Below, piece by piece: positions 21,901 to 33,473 of a stretch of 64,000 bases of DNA; the stretch's first letter is position 1, and each line of letters starts with the position of its first letter. Under the pieces are notes generated by a model. That model did no database searches, had not been told where the DNA came from, and saw only the letters and a program-made list of their open reading frames with translations. The translations under genes were made by a program, and so were the position numbers. Source of the stretch: Mrakia gelida (Eukaryota > Basidiomycota > Tremellomycetes > Cystofilobasidiales > Mrakiaceae). The DNA is taken from positions 310,001-374,000 of the forward strand of contig BRON01000019.1 in NCBI GenBank assembly GCA_024345305.1. The letters run 5' to 3'.

Positions 21901-22809
21901 CCCGAGCAAGCCTCCAATCGTTCCCAGAGCGTTGACCTCGTTTCCACACTGAGGGAGCAAGGGCGGAAGCGGAGAAGAGGGGAGGGAGAGAGGTAAGAGT
22001 GCGTTTGAGAGAAGACCACCTAAGGAGGGGAGGATCATGGCCGGAAACCAGCCCCAGCCAGCCAAGGGCGAGAGAACAAAGGGAGGAGGAGGAGGGGGGG
22101 GGGAGGGAGGGAGGGAGGGAGGGAGGGTTTGAATGTCGACGAGGGGACTTACGTAGCATTCGGTTCCCCCTGCAAGAAAGAAGAGAGAAGAGGTGGTGGG
22201 TCAGTTCAAGGTTCAACGAGTGTTGAGAATAGATGTAGATGTTGGACGAGACTGGAATTCGCAGTTGAGGAGATTGGAACGAGCTCGTCCTCATCCGTCG
22301 AAGCTGCCCCTCCCTCCCTCCTCCTCTCGCAGTCTTTGATAACGGAAGAGGAAAGAACCGAGAGGAGATGGCGAGTAAAGTAGAATAAATAAGAGATGTT
22401 ACTCACATTCCATACCTCCATAGGAGAAGCCTTTATCGTCGCACGTTGAGAGACACGAGTCGAGCGTCCAAGTTGAAGAGGATTGACTCCATCCGGTGAG
22501 AGCTCGAGCGTATCCATCGAGAACGCATCCTTGGGAGGTCCATCCAGAGGGAACAGAAGAAGAAGAGTCCGCTCGAGCCACTATGGGGACTGAGACGATC
22601 ACTTCTTCAGAGGACGAAGAGGATGAGGAGGCGAGGGCTGAAGAATCGGGAGGAGGAGGAGGAGGGGAGGAGGGGGAAGACGCGAGTCGAGCATGATGTC
22701 TTCGTCGATTCTTGGGTGTTGAGTCGTGGCCTCCGGTGGCTGCTGAGACCGAGGAAGCGAGGAGGAGGAGGGGGAGGAGGAAGGAAGAGGTGGATGTTGA
22801 GGAGAGCAT
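18948..22809 (-). CDS. Secreted WSC-WSC-GH71 alpha-1,3-glucanase (mutanase)
   Basis: Predicted to hydrolyse alpha-1,3-glucan of fungal cell walls. The start at 22809 gives a signal peptide (MLSSTSTSSFLLPLLLLASS). Two cysteine-rich WSC-type carbohydrate-binding domains follow, first around GWTSQGCVLDGYARALTGW with ACSMDCSG, second around TNQGCVSDGSTRSLTGYSE with CTWYCFGTPDVCGG. A Ser/Thr/Ala linker leads to the GH71 catalytic domain: AAYVHFMVGNAYPYT, GFALNIGTDSWQW, WYEGKILASTFAGSDCTFG, GGTPVYFMPSVF, DGELNWNSGWPAGGSD, VSPVFFTHYGVNSWNKNWIY and FDLIEALTWNDYGESSYIGP. A beta-rich C-terminal domain ends YAYFKSS. Many exons of 100-250 bases. Could act in the fungus's own wall remodelling or on other fungi; the sequence does not decide. 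Confidence 0.9.
22090..22128. repeat. (GGGA)n run, potential G-quadruplex
   Basis: A G run followed by repeated GGGA units lies on the plus strand, inside an intron of the minus-strand GH71 gene between the first WSC exon and the exon that begins at about 21950. The pattern of at least six G3 tracts separated by single A is a textbook G-quadruplex motif. Confidence 0.8.
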
Positions 22810-23946
22810 CGTTTGAAAGGGATGGGATGGATGGGTTGAAGAAAAGAAGGAGGGAAGGGAAGGAGCGTCGTTGTCTAGCAAAGACGAGTGAGAGTCCGTT
22901 GAGAGTGTTGGTGAGAAGGAGGTGGATAGAGTGTGTTGGTTGAGCGCTTGCTGCTTCGAGAAGATCGCTAGGACCGAGAAGGGAAGAAAGGAAGGAAGGG
23001 AGGAGGAGGAGGAGGAATGTGGTTGAGGAGGAGAAGAGGGAGAGGGAGGAAAATGGAGTTAGTTCATTCGACACGTCGTCCGGAAGAGGAAGGTGATCGA
23101 TCGACGCTTGATTTCTCGCTCAACATTCTCCACCTTGTTTGCTCGGCCTTTCTCCTTGGGAGATCCCATCCAGCTGAGACGTTTCACTCCGAGGAAGATG
23201 GCTGGCATACACGCCCAAAAGAGGGTTGGACGAGCTGAGCTCTCTCCTTTTGTTCGCTCTTCGACGACGCCGAGAGAGATGATGAAAACGCCAGGCACCG
23301 AAGGCGTTAAAATTCTCCGCCGACTCCGACCCGATTCCAGGTTCCCTCCCTCGCCTTTTGCACTCGTCATCAGAGAGAAAGACGCGTCGTTTTGGGAGAG
23401 TCATATACAGACGAGCAACGAAAAGCCGAAGCCGGAGAAGGACGACGCGAAAAACTGCTCTTTCTTCTCGAACAAGCTCCGTTCGTCGTTCGTCCTCCTA
23501 TCCTCTCGCGCTCTTCTCCCCCCGCGGACCAGGTTGCTCGGACAGCAGCTTTGGCCAGGACGCCAGGTATGCACTCGAAGCGAATCTAGCAAAGAAGGGA
23601 CGAAGGCGAGAGCGAGGGGAAGGAGAAGGTCGACGAGTCGAAGTCAAACTTTACTCGCGCGTCCCTTTGACCACGAACCTTGGCGAGAGGCATCTTCGCC
23701 TTCGAGAGGGGTGACGTGTTCCCTCGAAGGTATAGACGAGCCTGACGTGGCGGAGTTCGTTGTATCGAAGAAGATGGGAAAGCGAAGATTTTGAGCTTGA
23801 CAATTTGTCGACTCTCCTCGGACGCGTCGTCTTTCCCTCCCTCTCTCTCCAACCTTCCGTTTCTCGAGCTGAGTTCCATCTTCATCAAGTCCACTCCCAC
23901 CTCATACGTCCCCCACTCCGCCCTCCTCTTACTCCCTCCTCCGCAC
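22810..23946. other. Upstream region of the GH71 gene
   Basis: About 1.1 kb between the GH71 start (22809) and the stop of the next minus-strand gene (23947). It must hold the GH71 promoter. Two copies of GACGCGTC are present (about 23378 and 23821). Open frames on both strands have no recognisable domain and I see no RNA gene. Confidence 0.45.
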
Positions 23947-25370
23947 TCAATCCATAGGCTCAATCACAGGCGCTGAGCTAAACTCGGTCGCTGCACCAGT
24001 TTCGCTTCCCTCCTCGACGAGATGCCAGGGCTCCGTGACCGGGGATGTTGGCGAGCTGGAGGATTTGGAGATGGCGATGATTTGGACGAGGAGCTGGGTG
24101 AAGAGCAGAAGAGGTTGGGTCAGTACGAGAAAGGGAAGGGGAGGGGTGGTGGGAGGGAGAGGGAGAAGGGGGACGAACAGCGTAGACTTCTGGAGGAGCG
24201 GTTCGGGACTGGAGTGAGAGACAAGAGGAAGAGGGACGGTTCAGTAAGCCGGATGGCGGAGGGTGTGGAGTGACGGAAAGCAGGCGAGGACTCACGAAGA
24301 CTTAAACAAGAGGAGAGGCAGAGGAGAGGCGAGAGTCAGCGCGAGCTTCGACTCGAAGACCTTGGAACGGAAAGACCAAGCAGAAGACTCACTCTGAACG
24401 ATCTCGTCCTGATCGTGGTAGGCTACGACAGCTCGGTAGTACTCCAAAGCGGCGAAGTAGTACGTCGAGGGACCTGGGCGAAGGCGAAGAAGAGGAGACG
24501 GAGGGAGGGAAGGAGCGAGGAGGTGAGCTCGACTCGAAGACCGGAGGATGAGCGCTCGCAGACTCACCACCTTCCGAGAGGATATCCCCGACGGTTGTAC
24601 GCTTGAGAACGAAGGGTTCCTGTTGAGACCAAGTCGAGAAGCCATCAACTACGACTCTGAGGACTCGTCGTCTTAGGGCGATCGACGGAGAGGAGGGAGG
24701 GAGGAAGGAGAGGGAAGATGAAAGGGTCGAGAGAGCTGGTACGAACAACTTCTTCCGGAGTCTCAGGTTTGGGGAGAGTTTGGATCTTGATGAGGTCACC
24801 TCGTACTTGCTGTAGAAATTCCAAGAGGTAAGAGCGAAGGTTGGAGTGAGCTTCGAAGCTCGAGAGTTGAGGAGGAAGGGAAGGAAGAGCTCACCTCGGG
24901 GTCGAGCTTGAGTCCCTGAGCAGCAGGAGGAGCAGGAGCTACAGGAGCTGGAGTTGGGGCAACAGGTGCAGGCGTGGGTACGACCTTCTTTTTCCTCCTC
25001 CCTGCAAAGAGAAGCAGCAAGCGAGTGAGCTCATCCGACGAGGAAGAGAACGAAGGAAGGAGATCGGATGACGAGCTCAACGCTTCCCTTCCTCCCTTCC
25101 TCCAGCCCATCCGAACCCTCGTAGACATTGCCAAGCTTGCAAAACTTCCAGCCGTCAACTCCCTCGTCAGGCCTCCACCCAGTCATCCCCAAGAAGCTGG
25201 TTCTGAAGAGCGAGAAGACGTTCGAACTCACTCTTCTCTCCTCCGGCTCTCTTCCGCTTCCCATCTTTCCCTTCTCCCTCTGGAGCTCGCAGGGCGTATC
25301 TGACTCCCCAACCGACGATAGCGAGTGCTGTAGTAGCGACAATGAGAGTCCGAGCTGTCCGGGCGTCCAT
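23947..25370 (-). CDS. Mitochondrial import receptor Tom20-like protein
   Basis: Tom20 is an outer-membrane receptor that binds presequences for the TOM complex. The start at 25370 gives a charged-then-hydrophobic N-terminal anchor, MDARTARTLIVATTALAIVG then WGVRYALRAP, followed by a basic linker. An Ala/Pro-rich spacer (VVPTPAPVAPTPAPVAPAPP) and LKLDPE come next. The core exon reads VGDILSEGG, then GPSTYYFAALEYYRAVVAYH and DQDEIVQ, resembling the TPR-like helix pair of Tom20 where the family has ALKFYRALKVYP. A small exon SRTAPPEVYA matches the segment where the family has the KTVP..V motif, and LLVQIIAISKSS follows. The acidic C-terminus ends SAPVIEPMD. At least six exons. Identification rests on topology and the core motif, not on close identity, so moderate confidence. 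Confidence 0.6.
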
Positions 25371-26034
25371 TTTTGAGAAGGAGAATAGGAGAGGAGAAGG
25401 CGCTGTGATGGTTGGAGGAGCAAAAGGCGAGAGAGGTGATTCGATCGGAAGGGAGCGAGAGGTCGCCTTGCACGGCCGTCGAAGGTTTTCGAAAAGCACT
25501 TCGTCTCGGCTCTGAAACGGAGATCTTTTGCATTCTGAGCTTTGGCGACGATGAGACACCGACGAGTTGAGGCTGGAGGTGTGCTGCTGCTCGTCGACAT
25601 CGCTCAGACGCGTCGTCCGTCGACCGTTTCGACGCCCAAGCTTCCTAAATCGCCTCTCTGGGCCAGACGGTATGATCCGCGCAGATGGGCAGAAAAGAAG
25701 TGGGGTTCCTTTGTACGAGGGAGGGGAAATGAAGACTGCGAGAAGGAGGGGAGCACGAGCGAGACAGCGAGAAAGCAGACCTTCGAGGAGGTTGAAAGCG
25801 AAGGGAAAAACGAAAAAGTCAAAACCTCCAGCGGATTGATCAGGCAACCCTGGAGACCCCGCGTCTGCCATCTTGACCCCTGCACCTGCCTGCACCAAAC
25901 CTGCCTCGTCCAACTCAACCTGACCTCGGTTCCTGATCGACGCTCTTGACCCAAGCTTACTAATCCAGGTACCTGGTCGGAAGCGCGAAATCGTCGACAT
26001 CGAAGTCGCGCAGATTTTCTTCCTTCTTCTCGAC
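25371..26034. other. Intergenic region upstream of the Tom20-like gene
   Basis: The reading frame of the Tom20-like gene stays open upstream to about 26000 but its sequence there looks non-coding. GACGCGTC occurs near 25608. This stretch should contain the Tom20-like promoter and the upstream flank of the tRNA gene. Confidence 0.4.
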
Positions 26035-26107
26035 GGGGGTTTAGCTCAGTTGGTAGAGCATACGCTTAGCATGTGTAAGGTCGTGAGTTCAATCCTTACA
26101 GCCTCCA
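26035..26107 (+). tRNA. tRNA-Ala (anticodon AGC)
   Basis: A complete 73-base cloverleaf without intron. Acceptor strands GGGGGTT and AGCCTCC pair and include the G3:U70 wobble that identifies alanine tRNAs. D arm GCTC/GAGC, anticodon stem TACGC/GTGTA with loop TTAGCAT (anticodon AGC), T arm GTGAG/CTTAC with TTCAATC loop, discriminator A. Internal promoter boxes correspond to TAGCTCAGTTGG (A box) and GTTCAATCC (B box). Confidence 0.97.
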
Positions 26108-26520
26108 TTCGTTTTTGCCACCGACAGCTCTGGCAGCCAGAGGTCGCGTTCGAGTGCTTCCTTTTGCTACTCTTCTTCGTCCTCTCTCGGAACTTTCGGG
26201 GCGCGTGGTACCTTCTTGAAGAGATTGACCCCTCTCTCGTCCATGCGCCGAGAAAACACAGCCTTTCCGGAAGACGATGGGCCGCTCGAACCGACCTGTT
26301 CTTCGTTTCGAAGCTCGTTTCGCAGTTAAGCTTCAACCACGATCATCGACTCTCACCCAAGCCCTGAATCCTTCGCCCGTTACACCCAAGAACTCCTTCG
26401 CATCTAGTGCGTGCGACCTCCTCTTGAGCTCTCAGATCTGTGTTAAGGCGACGAGTGACTCACCTCCGCTCGTCCCGCTTCGCCCTCCCCTCCCTCCGCT
26501 TCCCTTCAGATTCCACCACC

Positions 26521-27909
26521 ATGGCCTACCCTGGAGAATGTCCCAGCTTCAGAGACCCGGAACTCTCTCGTATCAGAGCTCACCTTGACGAGCTCTCTCC
26601 CGAATTATTGATGGATCCCAAAAACGCGGAGTATCAACGAGCTTTGATCGCGAGGTTTGACATGTGAGCTCTTTCTGCCTCGCTCGCTTTCCATACTAGA
26701 GAACCTTTCGCTCATCTTTCTCTTCGATTTCAAAGGTTCATCATCGTTGCGTTGGAGAGCTTGTGGAGCGTGAGTCGAATCCACCTTCTTGAACTGCACT
26801 CGACGCGTCGTTGACTCACTTTCTCTTCTCCTTTCTTCCTTATAGGGAGCGAGAAAATGCCCAGGAGGTGAGTAACGGCCTTCTTCGGTGAGATATGCTG
26901 TGCTCGTTTCTGACTTTCGTCACCGATTGAACAGGTCTTCCGCAAAAGACGAAGTTCGAGGAGCTAAACGACAAACCCGACCAAGCCAACTTCGCTCAGT
27001 ACTCTCTTCTCGTTCTCGACGGAGTCAGCTACATCCTCGAGCTGCAGGAAAAGACTATCCTACCCTTCTTTATCTCCAAAGGAATTGTCGAGCTGAAGGA
27101 GATCATCACGGCTCTCGAATCGGTGAGTCGACGCGTCTCTCGCCTTCCTTCTGATCCTCCTCATCATCACGACCGATGCTGACCTCTGCGTGACTTCTAC
27201 AGATCCACCCACTCATCTCAAAACTCAAATCCGACACTGCCCTTTTCCTCACCTCTCCCGTCAGCTTCGATCCTCCCGCCTACCAAGCTCGCGTCGGCCA
27301 ACTTCTTCAGCCTCTCCTTCCCATCCTCGGGAGGAAGATCGACATCATTGGAGTCGAGCCCATTGAGCTAGCCCTCTCGATCGAGGATCGCAAGCTCATC
27401 AACAATACCGTACTGGACAGCTGGAGCGAGCAAGACGCGTCTGCGTTCAAGGTGAGTCTCCCTTCATCGATCGAACCATCGCCAAAAGGTGGTCGAATAT
27501 CATCAATTGTCATCTTAATACTTACATCGCGTATTCTCCTCAGCCTCTCTGGGCTTCTAACTCGAAGGGAGGAACCGTGCGTCTATTCCTTTCCGTTTCT
27601 CGTCGCGTCGATTCACAACTCATTCTCCTTCTCTCTCTTTTGCTTTCTCCAGGACTTCCCGAGCCGAGGAAACTGGACCAAGTCAACTATCACCGCCGTC
27701 TTTGGAAAGCACAAGTACACCAAGTGCTGGAAGTTCTCAAGGTGAGTCTCTACAGATCATTTGACGCGCTCGTCGCGAACAAGATCTGACCTTCTCGCGA
27801 TTTCTGATCCAAGATATCCTGGAAAGCTCGGAGGGGATTTGACATCAGGTATCGGAGGGTTCTTCAGCGCACAAGCGATCATGGGAGGAGGAGGGACGAG
27901 GCAGGTTTG
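26521..27909 (+). CDS. Uncharacterised protein, eight exons
   Basis: Not recognised. The start at 26521 has a good context (CCACCATGG) and gives MAYPGECPSFRDPELSRI. Early exons: 26521-26663, 26736-26769, then two more building GARKCPGGLPQKTKFEELND. The middle is helical and leucine-rich: SLLVLDGVSYILELQEKTIL, PFFISKGIVELKEIITALES, IHPLISKLKSDTALFLTS. Later exons give PLWASNSKGGT, WTKSTITAVFGKHKYTKCWK and finally GIGGFFSAQAIMGGGGTRQV before TGA at 27907. All junctions keep frame with canonical borders. Length about 330 residues. No signal peptide or obvious membrane helix; FFISKG could be partly buried. Convergent with the next gene, the stops being 103 bases apart. Confidence 0.75.
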
Positions 27910-28012
27910 ACCGAGCGACGCTTCGCTGCTCGTTTCACGATTGATGCTTTTTTGACGCGAGCGGACCCTGCTGAGCACTGGAACAGGTCAAGACGGCTAC
28001 GGAGAAAGAACA

Positions 28013-28852
28013 TCATCTTATCTTCTCGTGCGTGATCTTCTGATCCGGATTCCAGTAGGGAGGCGAGGGCTCGTCGTGTTGCGTCGATGTCGACGCAGAC
28101 GCGTCGCCCAGCTTCCAAAGCAGATCCCGCACCTCTTGGATCCTTCATGTCGAGTCGAAAGAATAATGAGTCAGCCTGGTGGTCTATGTTGGACATCAGA
28201 GGAAGAGCACTGGAACTCACTCTTCGACGAACGGCCCGAGCTACGAAACGAAAAGAGCACAAAGCTCGACGCGAAGTCAGTTGACGGAGGCCCTGTCACG
28301 AAAAGGCAGCTCAGAGACTGACCTTGTTAGCAATGATAGCTCTCCCAAGCTCGTGTAGCTTCTTGTCGACCTGTAACGACGAAAGGCAAGCAGGGAGAGG
28401 ATCGGTCAGGGCGCGTCGTCAAACAACGAAACGAGCTCGAGCTCGTACGCACCTGTTCCAGAGTCTTTCCCTTCTTGAGCTTCGCCTTAGAGTATCCCAG
28501 TATCACAGCCTTCGAGTAAGCTCGATCTGCCATCGCTCGCTCTGGAACGAGAACGAAGAAGGACGGAGCGAAGCCGAAGGAAATCAGTTTGGGTCGATGG
28601 TGAGGTTCGACTCGAGAGCGTCAAAGAAGCTCCAGGAGTGAATCTGGCGTTCTTACCAGACTGAAGAGCATCTATCGCTGCTGTCTGAGATAGGAAAACA
28701 GACGGTCAGGTCGAACGAGGAGGAAGGACATGCGGAGGGAAGGAGGGTCGAGCTCGCACGCCAGACGGAGCGATCCCAAACCTTACCTGAGTGTCGACGT
28801 AGACGATTTGGGGACCCTTCGTCCCGTGAGTGTTAGGTCCGTAGCTCTCCAT
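28013..28852 (-). CDS. Small helical protein, unknown function
   Basis: About 127 residues over six short exons. Start at 28852 gives MESYGPNTHGTKGPQIVYVD. Exons then add TAAIDALQSG, a lysine-rich helix RAMADRAYSKAVILGYSKAK with LKKGKTLEQ, VDKKLHELGRAIIANK, LGPFVEE, and a last exon IQEVRDLLWKLGDASAS ending KITHEKIR with TGA at 28013. Splice sites are canonical and phases agree. The heptad-like Leu/Ile/Val spacing suggests a coiled-coil or small helical bundle, so a subunit of a larger complex is plausible, but I cannot name it. Confidence 0.65.
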
Positions 28853-29437
28853 CTTGATTGTTGCCGTTCGGAAGAGAGGTGGCGAGAGAAGGAAGGAGAT
28901 GATGGGAGTTGACAGGATGTCACCTCGAGTTCGCCCTCGAAGCCAAGGTCGTTCTGTTTGGATTCGGCTTCTTTGGGCCCGAGATGTGAGAATCTCTGGT
29001 CGAGCCCGTCGTATACGAATCGTCTGGTGGACGTTGAAACTTCGAGAGAACACGATGCCGGGGGTAGAAGATGGTAAAAGAAGGGAGACACGAAAGGACA
29101 AGTCGGAATTCGACGCGACCCTCCTTCCTCCCTTTCCGTTCCTCTCTCTGAAGGAAGTCCGACGCTGAGAGCGGACATGCTTCAACCTCACTAGTGAGAG
29201 CCGACCTACGTCGCATGGGCTGGGAGGGCGCGAACGGAGGAAGAGGGAGAGAGAGAAAGAGACTTGAGCTCGAGCTCGAGCCCGACGCGTCGGGAGCTCA
29301 GACACCTTCGTTCTCGACCAGCTCAGCACTCGCGCAGAATCGAACAGATAGTGAAGCTCGTAGAAAAGTTCGTCATTCATCAGCTACCACGTAAAAGCAA
29401 AGCCTTTCTCGTCTCGTCTCTCCCTCACGCCAACTCC
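28853..29437. other. Promoter region of the small helical protein gene
   Basis: 585 bases between the start of the small protein gene and the stop of the BCS1-like gene, both on the minus strand. It holds GACGCGTC near 29284 within a CCCGACGCGTCGGG palindrome. No further gene recognised. Confidence 0.4.
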
Positions 29438-32400
29438 TCAACCCCTCGGAACAGCGGCGGCGAGAGCCATGGGGGGGAATCCATCTGTTCTCGAACAAAA
29501 GAACGAAGATCACGAGGCCAGTCAACTTCCCTCTCTCGCGAGACAGGAGAAGAAGAGAAGGAAGGGTGGGAGAAACTCACAAGGCGATCCAAACCCAGAC
29601 GACGCGCCGTTCGAAGGTCCACCACTCCCACTCGCGTCGTCCTCGTCGTCGTCGCTCTTCTCAGCCTTCTCAGCCTTCTCCTTGGCCTTCTGAGCTTCTC
29701 GTTCTTTTTTCTTCTGTGCTCGAGACGAAACGACACGAGCGAGGGTGTCAGTGAGCGCGACGAGACGAGGGAAAAGGAGGGCAAGGGCGAAACGAACCTC
29801 ATCCCTCGCCTTCAACTTCAACTTCAGTTCCCAATCCGCATCAGCAGCTTTTCGTTGATCCTCGTCGAGTTGGCGTTGTTCGATGACCCAGGCGGCGACT
29901 CCTTCGACGGCAGCTTCGGGTTCGTCCTTGTGTCGGAGGAGGTAGCCTTTTGAGGCGAGAGGAGGGAGGCAGGCAGGGAGGGAGGTCAGCTTTGGATGAC
30001 GAGGCAGAGGGAGGGAGGAGGGAGCAGACGGACCTTGGAGCGAAGCAGTAGAGCTGGGAGACGAAGAGGACCAAGAGAGGGAAAGGAAGTCAGTTTCGCC
30101 GTCGAGTTCGAGAACGAGAGAAAGCGACGAAGAACGACGCGACTCACAAAACTCCCTCGGGAACGGCCCTCCCAAACTCCTCCGAAAGCCTCTTGACCCT
30201 ATGCGTCTTCTCCTCGTGCCACTCTCCTGCAAACTCCCCCTTCCCCTCTCCCTCCCCACCAGCCTCAACCACCTTGTTCTTCTCGTCCACCGAACCCACG
30301 AGCGGAATCGAATCGTCCTCCTCCTTGATGATGGACGTGACGGCCGCTCTCCTGGCGATCTCACGTTCGATTTCTCCCTTGGTGGGGAGCATCATTCGAA
30401 GGAAGAGACCGATGGATTGATCTCGGGTGGCGAGGGAGAAGCCTACTTTGATGTCGAAGCGGCCGGGTCGGATGAGGGCTGGGTCGAGTCGATCTGTGGA
30501 GAACGAGACGAACGAGGCGAAATCAGGTCGGGTTCGAGGACGAGGTTGGCGAGGAAGGGAGGAGGATGGTGAGGAAGGGCGTACTGAGATGGTTGGTTGT
30601 CTGAGAGAGAGATAGAGCGAAGAAGAGGAGGAACGAAGGGGTCGTCAGCGACGAAGGGAGCGAGGACGCGTCGAGGAAGAGAGCAAATAGAACTGAACGT
30701 ACGGCCATCGTGATCCTCCCATCAACCGAAGCGACTCCATCGAGAGCGTTGAGCAGACCACTCATCGTGAGCTGAGGCGAGGCTTGACCGTCGTTGTACC
30801 TTCGAGTGACAGGATCCATCATGCCGACGGGGACGGTCGATGCTTTGCGAGGAGCGAACGCGCAATCTACAGAGCGGAGGAGAACGAGTCGTTTCAGCGA
30901 CGCATCGAGCGAAGAGGGATATAGAGGAGATAACGAACCAATGTCTTCGATCAAGATGATGCACTGATGAAGAAAAGAAGAGAAGGACGGGTCAGAACGA
31001 GGGGAGAGGGCGATGGAGCGAGACGCGTCGAGACGAGACGTACGTTGGGAGGAGTCTGAGCGATAGCAGCGAGCATCGAGGCATCCGTCATATCTGGTGA
31101 AAAGAAAACGGCAGCCGAAGGGTCAGTGGGCTGAGCTGTAAGAGAAAGATAGAGCAAAGCAAGGCGAAGGGCGAACGAGAGTGCCAGAAACTCACCGTCA
31201 GCCGAGAGATCCAAGACGTAGATGTTAAGAGACAGCTCCGAGGAGATGGCTGGTAAATGGGAGAAGCCAACCGTTTACGAGGAAGGTCAGTCAACGGCCG
31301 GGAAGAGGGCCTCGACGAAGCGAAGGCAAGCTGAGTGAAGATGTCGACGAACCTGAAACGATCGAAGTCTTCCCACTCCCCGCCTCCCCATACAACAAGA
31401 TCCCTCGTCGATGCGGAATCCCCCTCTCCTGATACCACTCCTTCCTAGCCAGGAAGCTGTTCGTGCGACCACCCAAACGAAAATCAGTCAGCTCAACGCC
31501 CAACCTCAAGGCGTCGAACCCAACCTCAAAAACTCAAACTCACTCCTTCACATCCCGCAACAACATCCCTCCAATCCCCTTCGGCAGCACCACACTCTCA
31601 ATACTCCTCTTCCCTCTCGTCGTCTTCCCCGTCCAAGCCTTGATGCCCATCTCAGGCTTGAAGTCGTACGAGTAGACCGACAGACCTCGAGCGTCTTTGG
31701 CTGCGAAGGCGAGTTTGGAGGTGGAGATGAGGGAGTCGAGGAGTTTTTGGGAGGTGAGGCGGGGAGATGAGGTGTTCGAAGAGGAGCGGGAGAAGGAGGG
31801 GAGGAAGGGGAAGTGAGGGAGGGGGATGAAGCGGATTTTGAGGCTGAGAGAGGGGAAGGGAAAGGAGAAGAGGGTGGCGACGCGAGTTAGTTAGCGAGAC
31901 GTCGCGCTTCCCTTTCTCTCCCAAACCAGCACCGAATCAAAAGCACTCACAACTCAGTGTCCTGATCTCCCGACTGTGACTGCTGCACAGGCATCCCATT
32001 CCCGTTCCACGAGCCAGGATGGTTCATCTGTCCTCTCCCTCCAGCCGCTCCAGCTCCAAACGCTGAGTCCTTGACGAGCGCGTAGTCGGGTTTTCGAGTC
32101 TTGCTGATGACGAGGAGGTGGTTTTCGTGGATGAGGAGCGTGTGGGAGGAGGCGAAGGGAGTGAGGCGGAAGCGGTGGAGGCGGGCGGCGAGTTCTGCGA
32201 GGAGGGAGAGGCGCGTCGAGGTCAGCTTTCGAACGACTGAGCCACCCCACTGTCGCAACTTCGGAGTTCACGATAACTAAGGCCCTTGTTTTGGACTCAC
32301 GATTCTGATCTACGGAAGAAGAGACCGACCTGCCACTGTAAGGGTCAAATTCCTTCGGAGCTTCCTCGTTAGCGGCGAGTTCTGCATCAACGTCCTTGAC

Positions 32401-32904
32401 GACTTCGACGCCGACCTCTTTGGAGGTCAAGATCTTGGGCAAGGAGGAGAGGTAGGAGCTGAGCCAGGCTGAGACGGGGGAGGAAGTTTCGATGAAGGCG
32501 GTTACGAAGAAGACTGAGCGACGAAGAAAAAAGGCGAGAGAGGAAAAGTTTGAGCGAGAGATCGTTCGCCACCACCCGCTCGACAGGAGAGAGGGGGAGG
32601 GGGTGAGCTCGAAGCAAGAGGGAAGAAGAGACTTACAGTCCAAAAGCCATCTCCCCGGAGCGAGGATGAACCCTCTTGCCCATGAGCTGGAGGACATCAA
32701 CAGGGGAAGAACGCTAGAGAGGAGGATGCTCAATCCTGCGATCCCTCCTGCTCCTCCACCCGATCCAAGCATCGTGGCGAGAGAGCTCAACCCGAGAGTG
32801 TGTGCGAGGAGAGAAGCGGTGGAGGGAGAAGGAGGGTGGTAGAAGGAGGAAGCGTTGAAGGGAGAAGGGTGAGAGGTGTTGAAAGTGCTGTTAAAGGGAT
32901 CCAT
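29438..32904 (-). CDS. BCS1-like AAA ATPase, copy 1
   Basis: AAA ATPase of the Bcs1 family; yeast Bcs1 inserts the Rieske protein into respiratory complex III at the mitochondrial inner membrane, but basidiomycetes have many paralogues of unknown role. The start at 32904 gives [20 protein letters not shown] and a hydrophobic stretch [18 protein letters not shown]. The BCS1-specific domain contains [20 protein letters not shown] and [20 protein letters not shown]. The ATPase core has Walker [10 protein letters not shown], Walker [49 protein letters not shown]. The C-terminus is a charged coiled region ([20 protein letters not shown]) with Ser/Gly-rich end. Paralogue of 41855-45104. The Ser/Asn-rich N-terminus lacks a classical mitochondrial presequence. 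Confidence 0.88.
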
Positions 32905-33473
32905 CTTTGAGAAGATGGAAGTCGGTGGGAGAGGAGAGGTGGAAGGGAGGGAAGCGAGGTCAGTTTGGTCGGAAGCCTGCGCGTGGTCATCTCCTCGGTC
33001 GTATGCGAGTTTCGAAACAGGAAGAGGAAGATTTTCTTGCCTGGCGGGAGAGACGACGAGGCGATCTAAAAGATCGTGTGCAAAAATCTGGCCTCGCGAA
33101 GCTTTGACGGGGACGAGATTGCCTTGGAAACGAGGAAGGAAGGATCTCGCCCGAGCTTCGAGCTCACCTCCCTCCCAGCCCTCCTTCTCCCTCCCCCTCG
33201 CGCCAAACCCAAGAAAACAGCATAGAAAATGAAGATCAAGATCGTATCACAAGATCGCCAGAGCGGCCAAAGATGAAGATGAACACCAAAGCAAAAGCAA
33301 GCATCGACGCGTCCAAGTCGACCACCCGAACGAACGAAAGAAAGAAGGAAAGAAGGGAGTAAAGGAGGAGATCAAAAATACGAACCGACCCGAAAAGCTA
33401 TTCACAAACCGACAACGCAACAAATCACAAAACACAAAGCAAACGAAGCGAGACGAACCGAAGGAGGCAACGC
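32905..33473. other. Promoter of BCS1-like copy 1 and 3' flank of MAF1
   Basis: 569 bases between the BCS1-like start (32904) and the MAF1 stop (33474) on the minus strand. Contains GACGCGTC near 33307 and an A-rich stretch at 33360-33450 on the plus strand. No gene seen. Confidence 0.4.

Noticed and set aside
25371..26000. N-terminal extension of the Tom20-like protein
   Set aside because: The frame is open but sequence before MDARTART lacks coding character, and a membrane anchor right after the chosen start fits the family.
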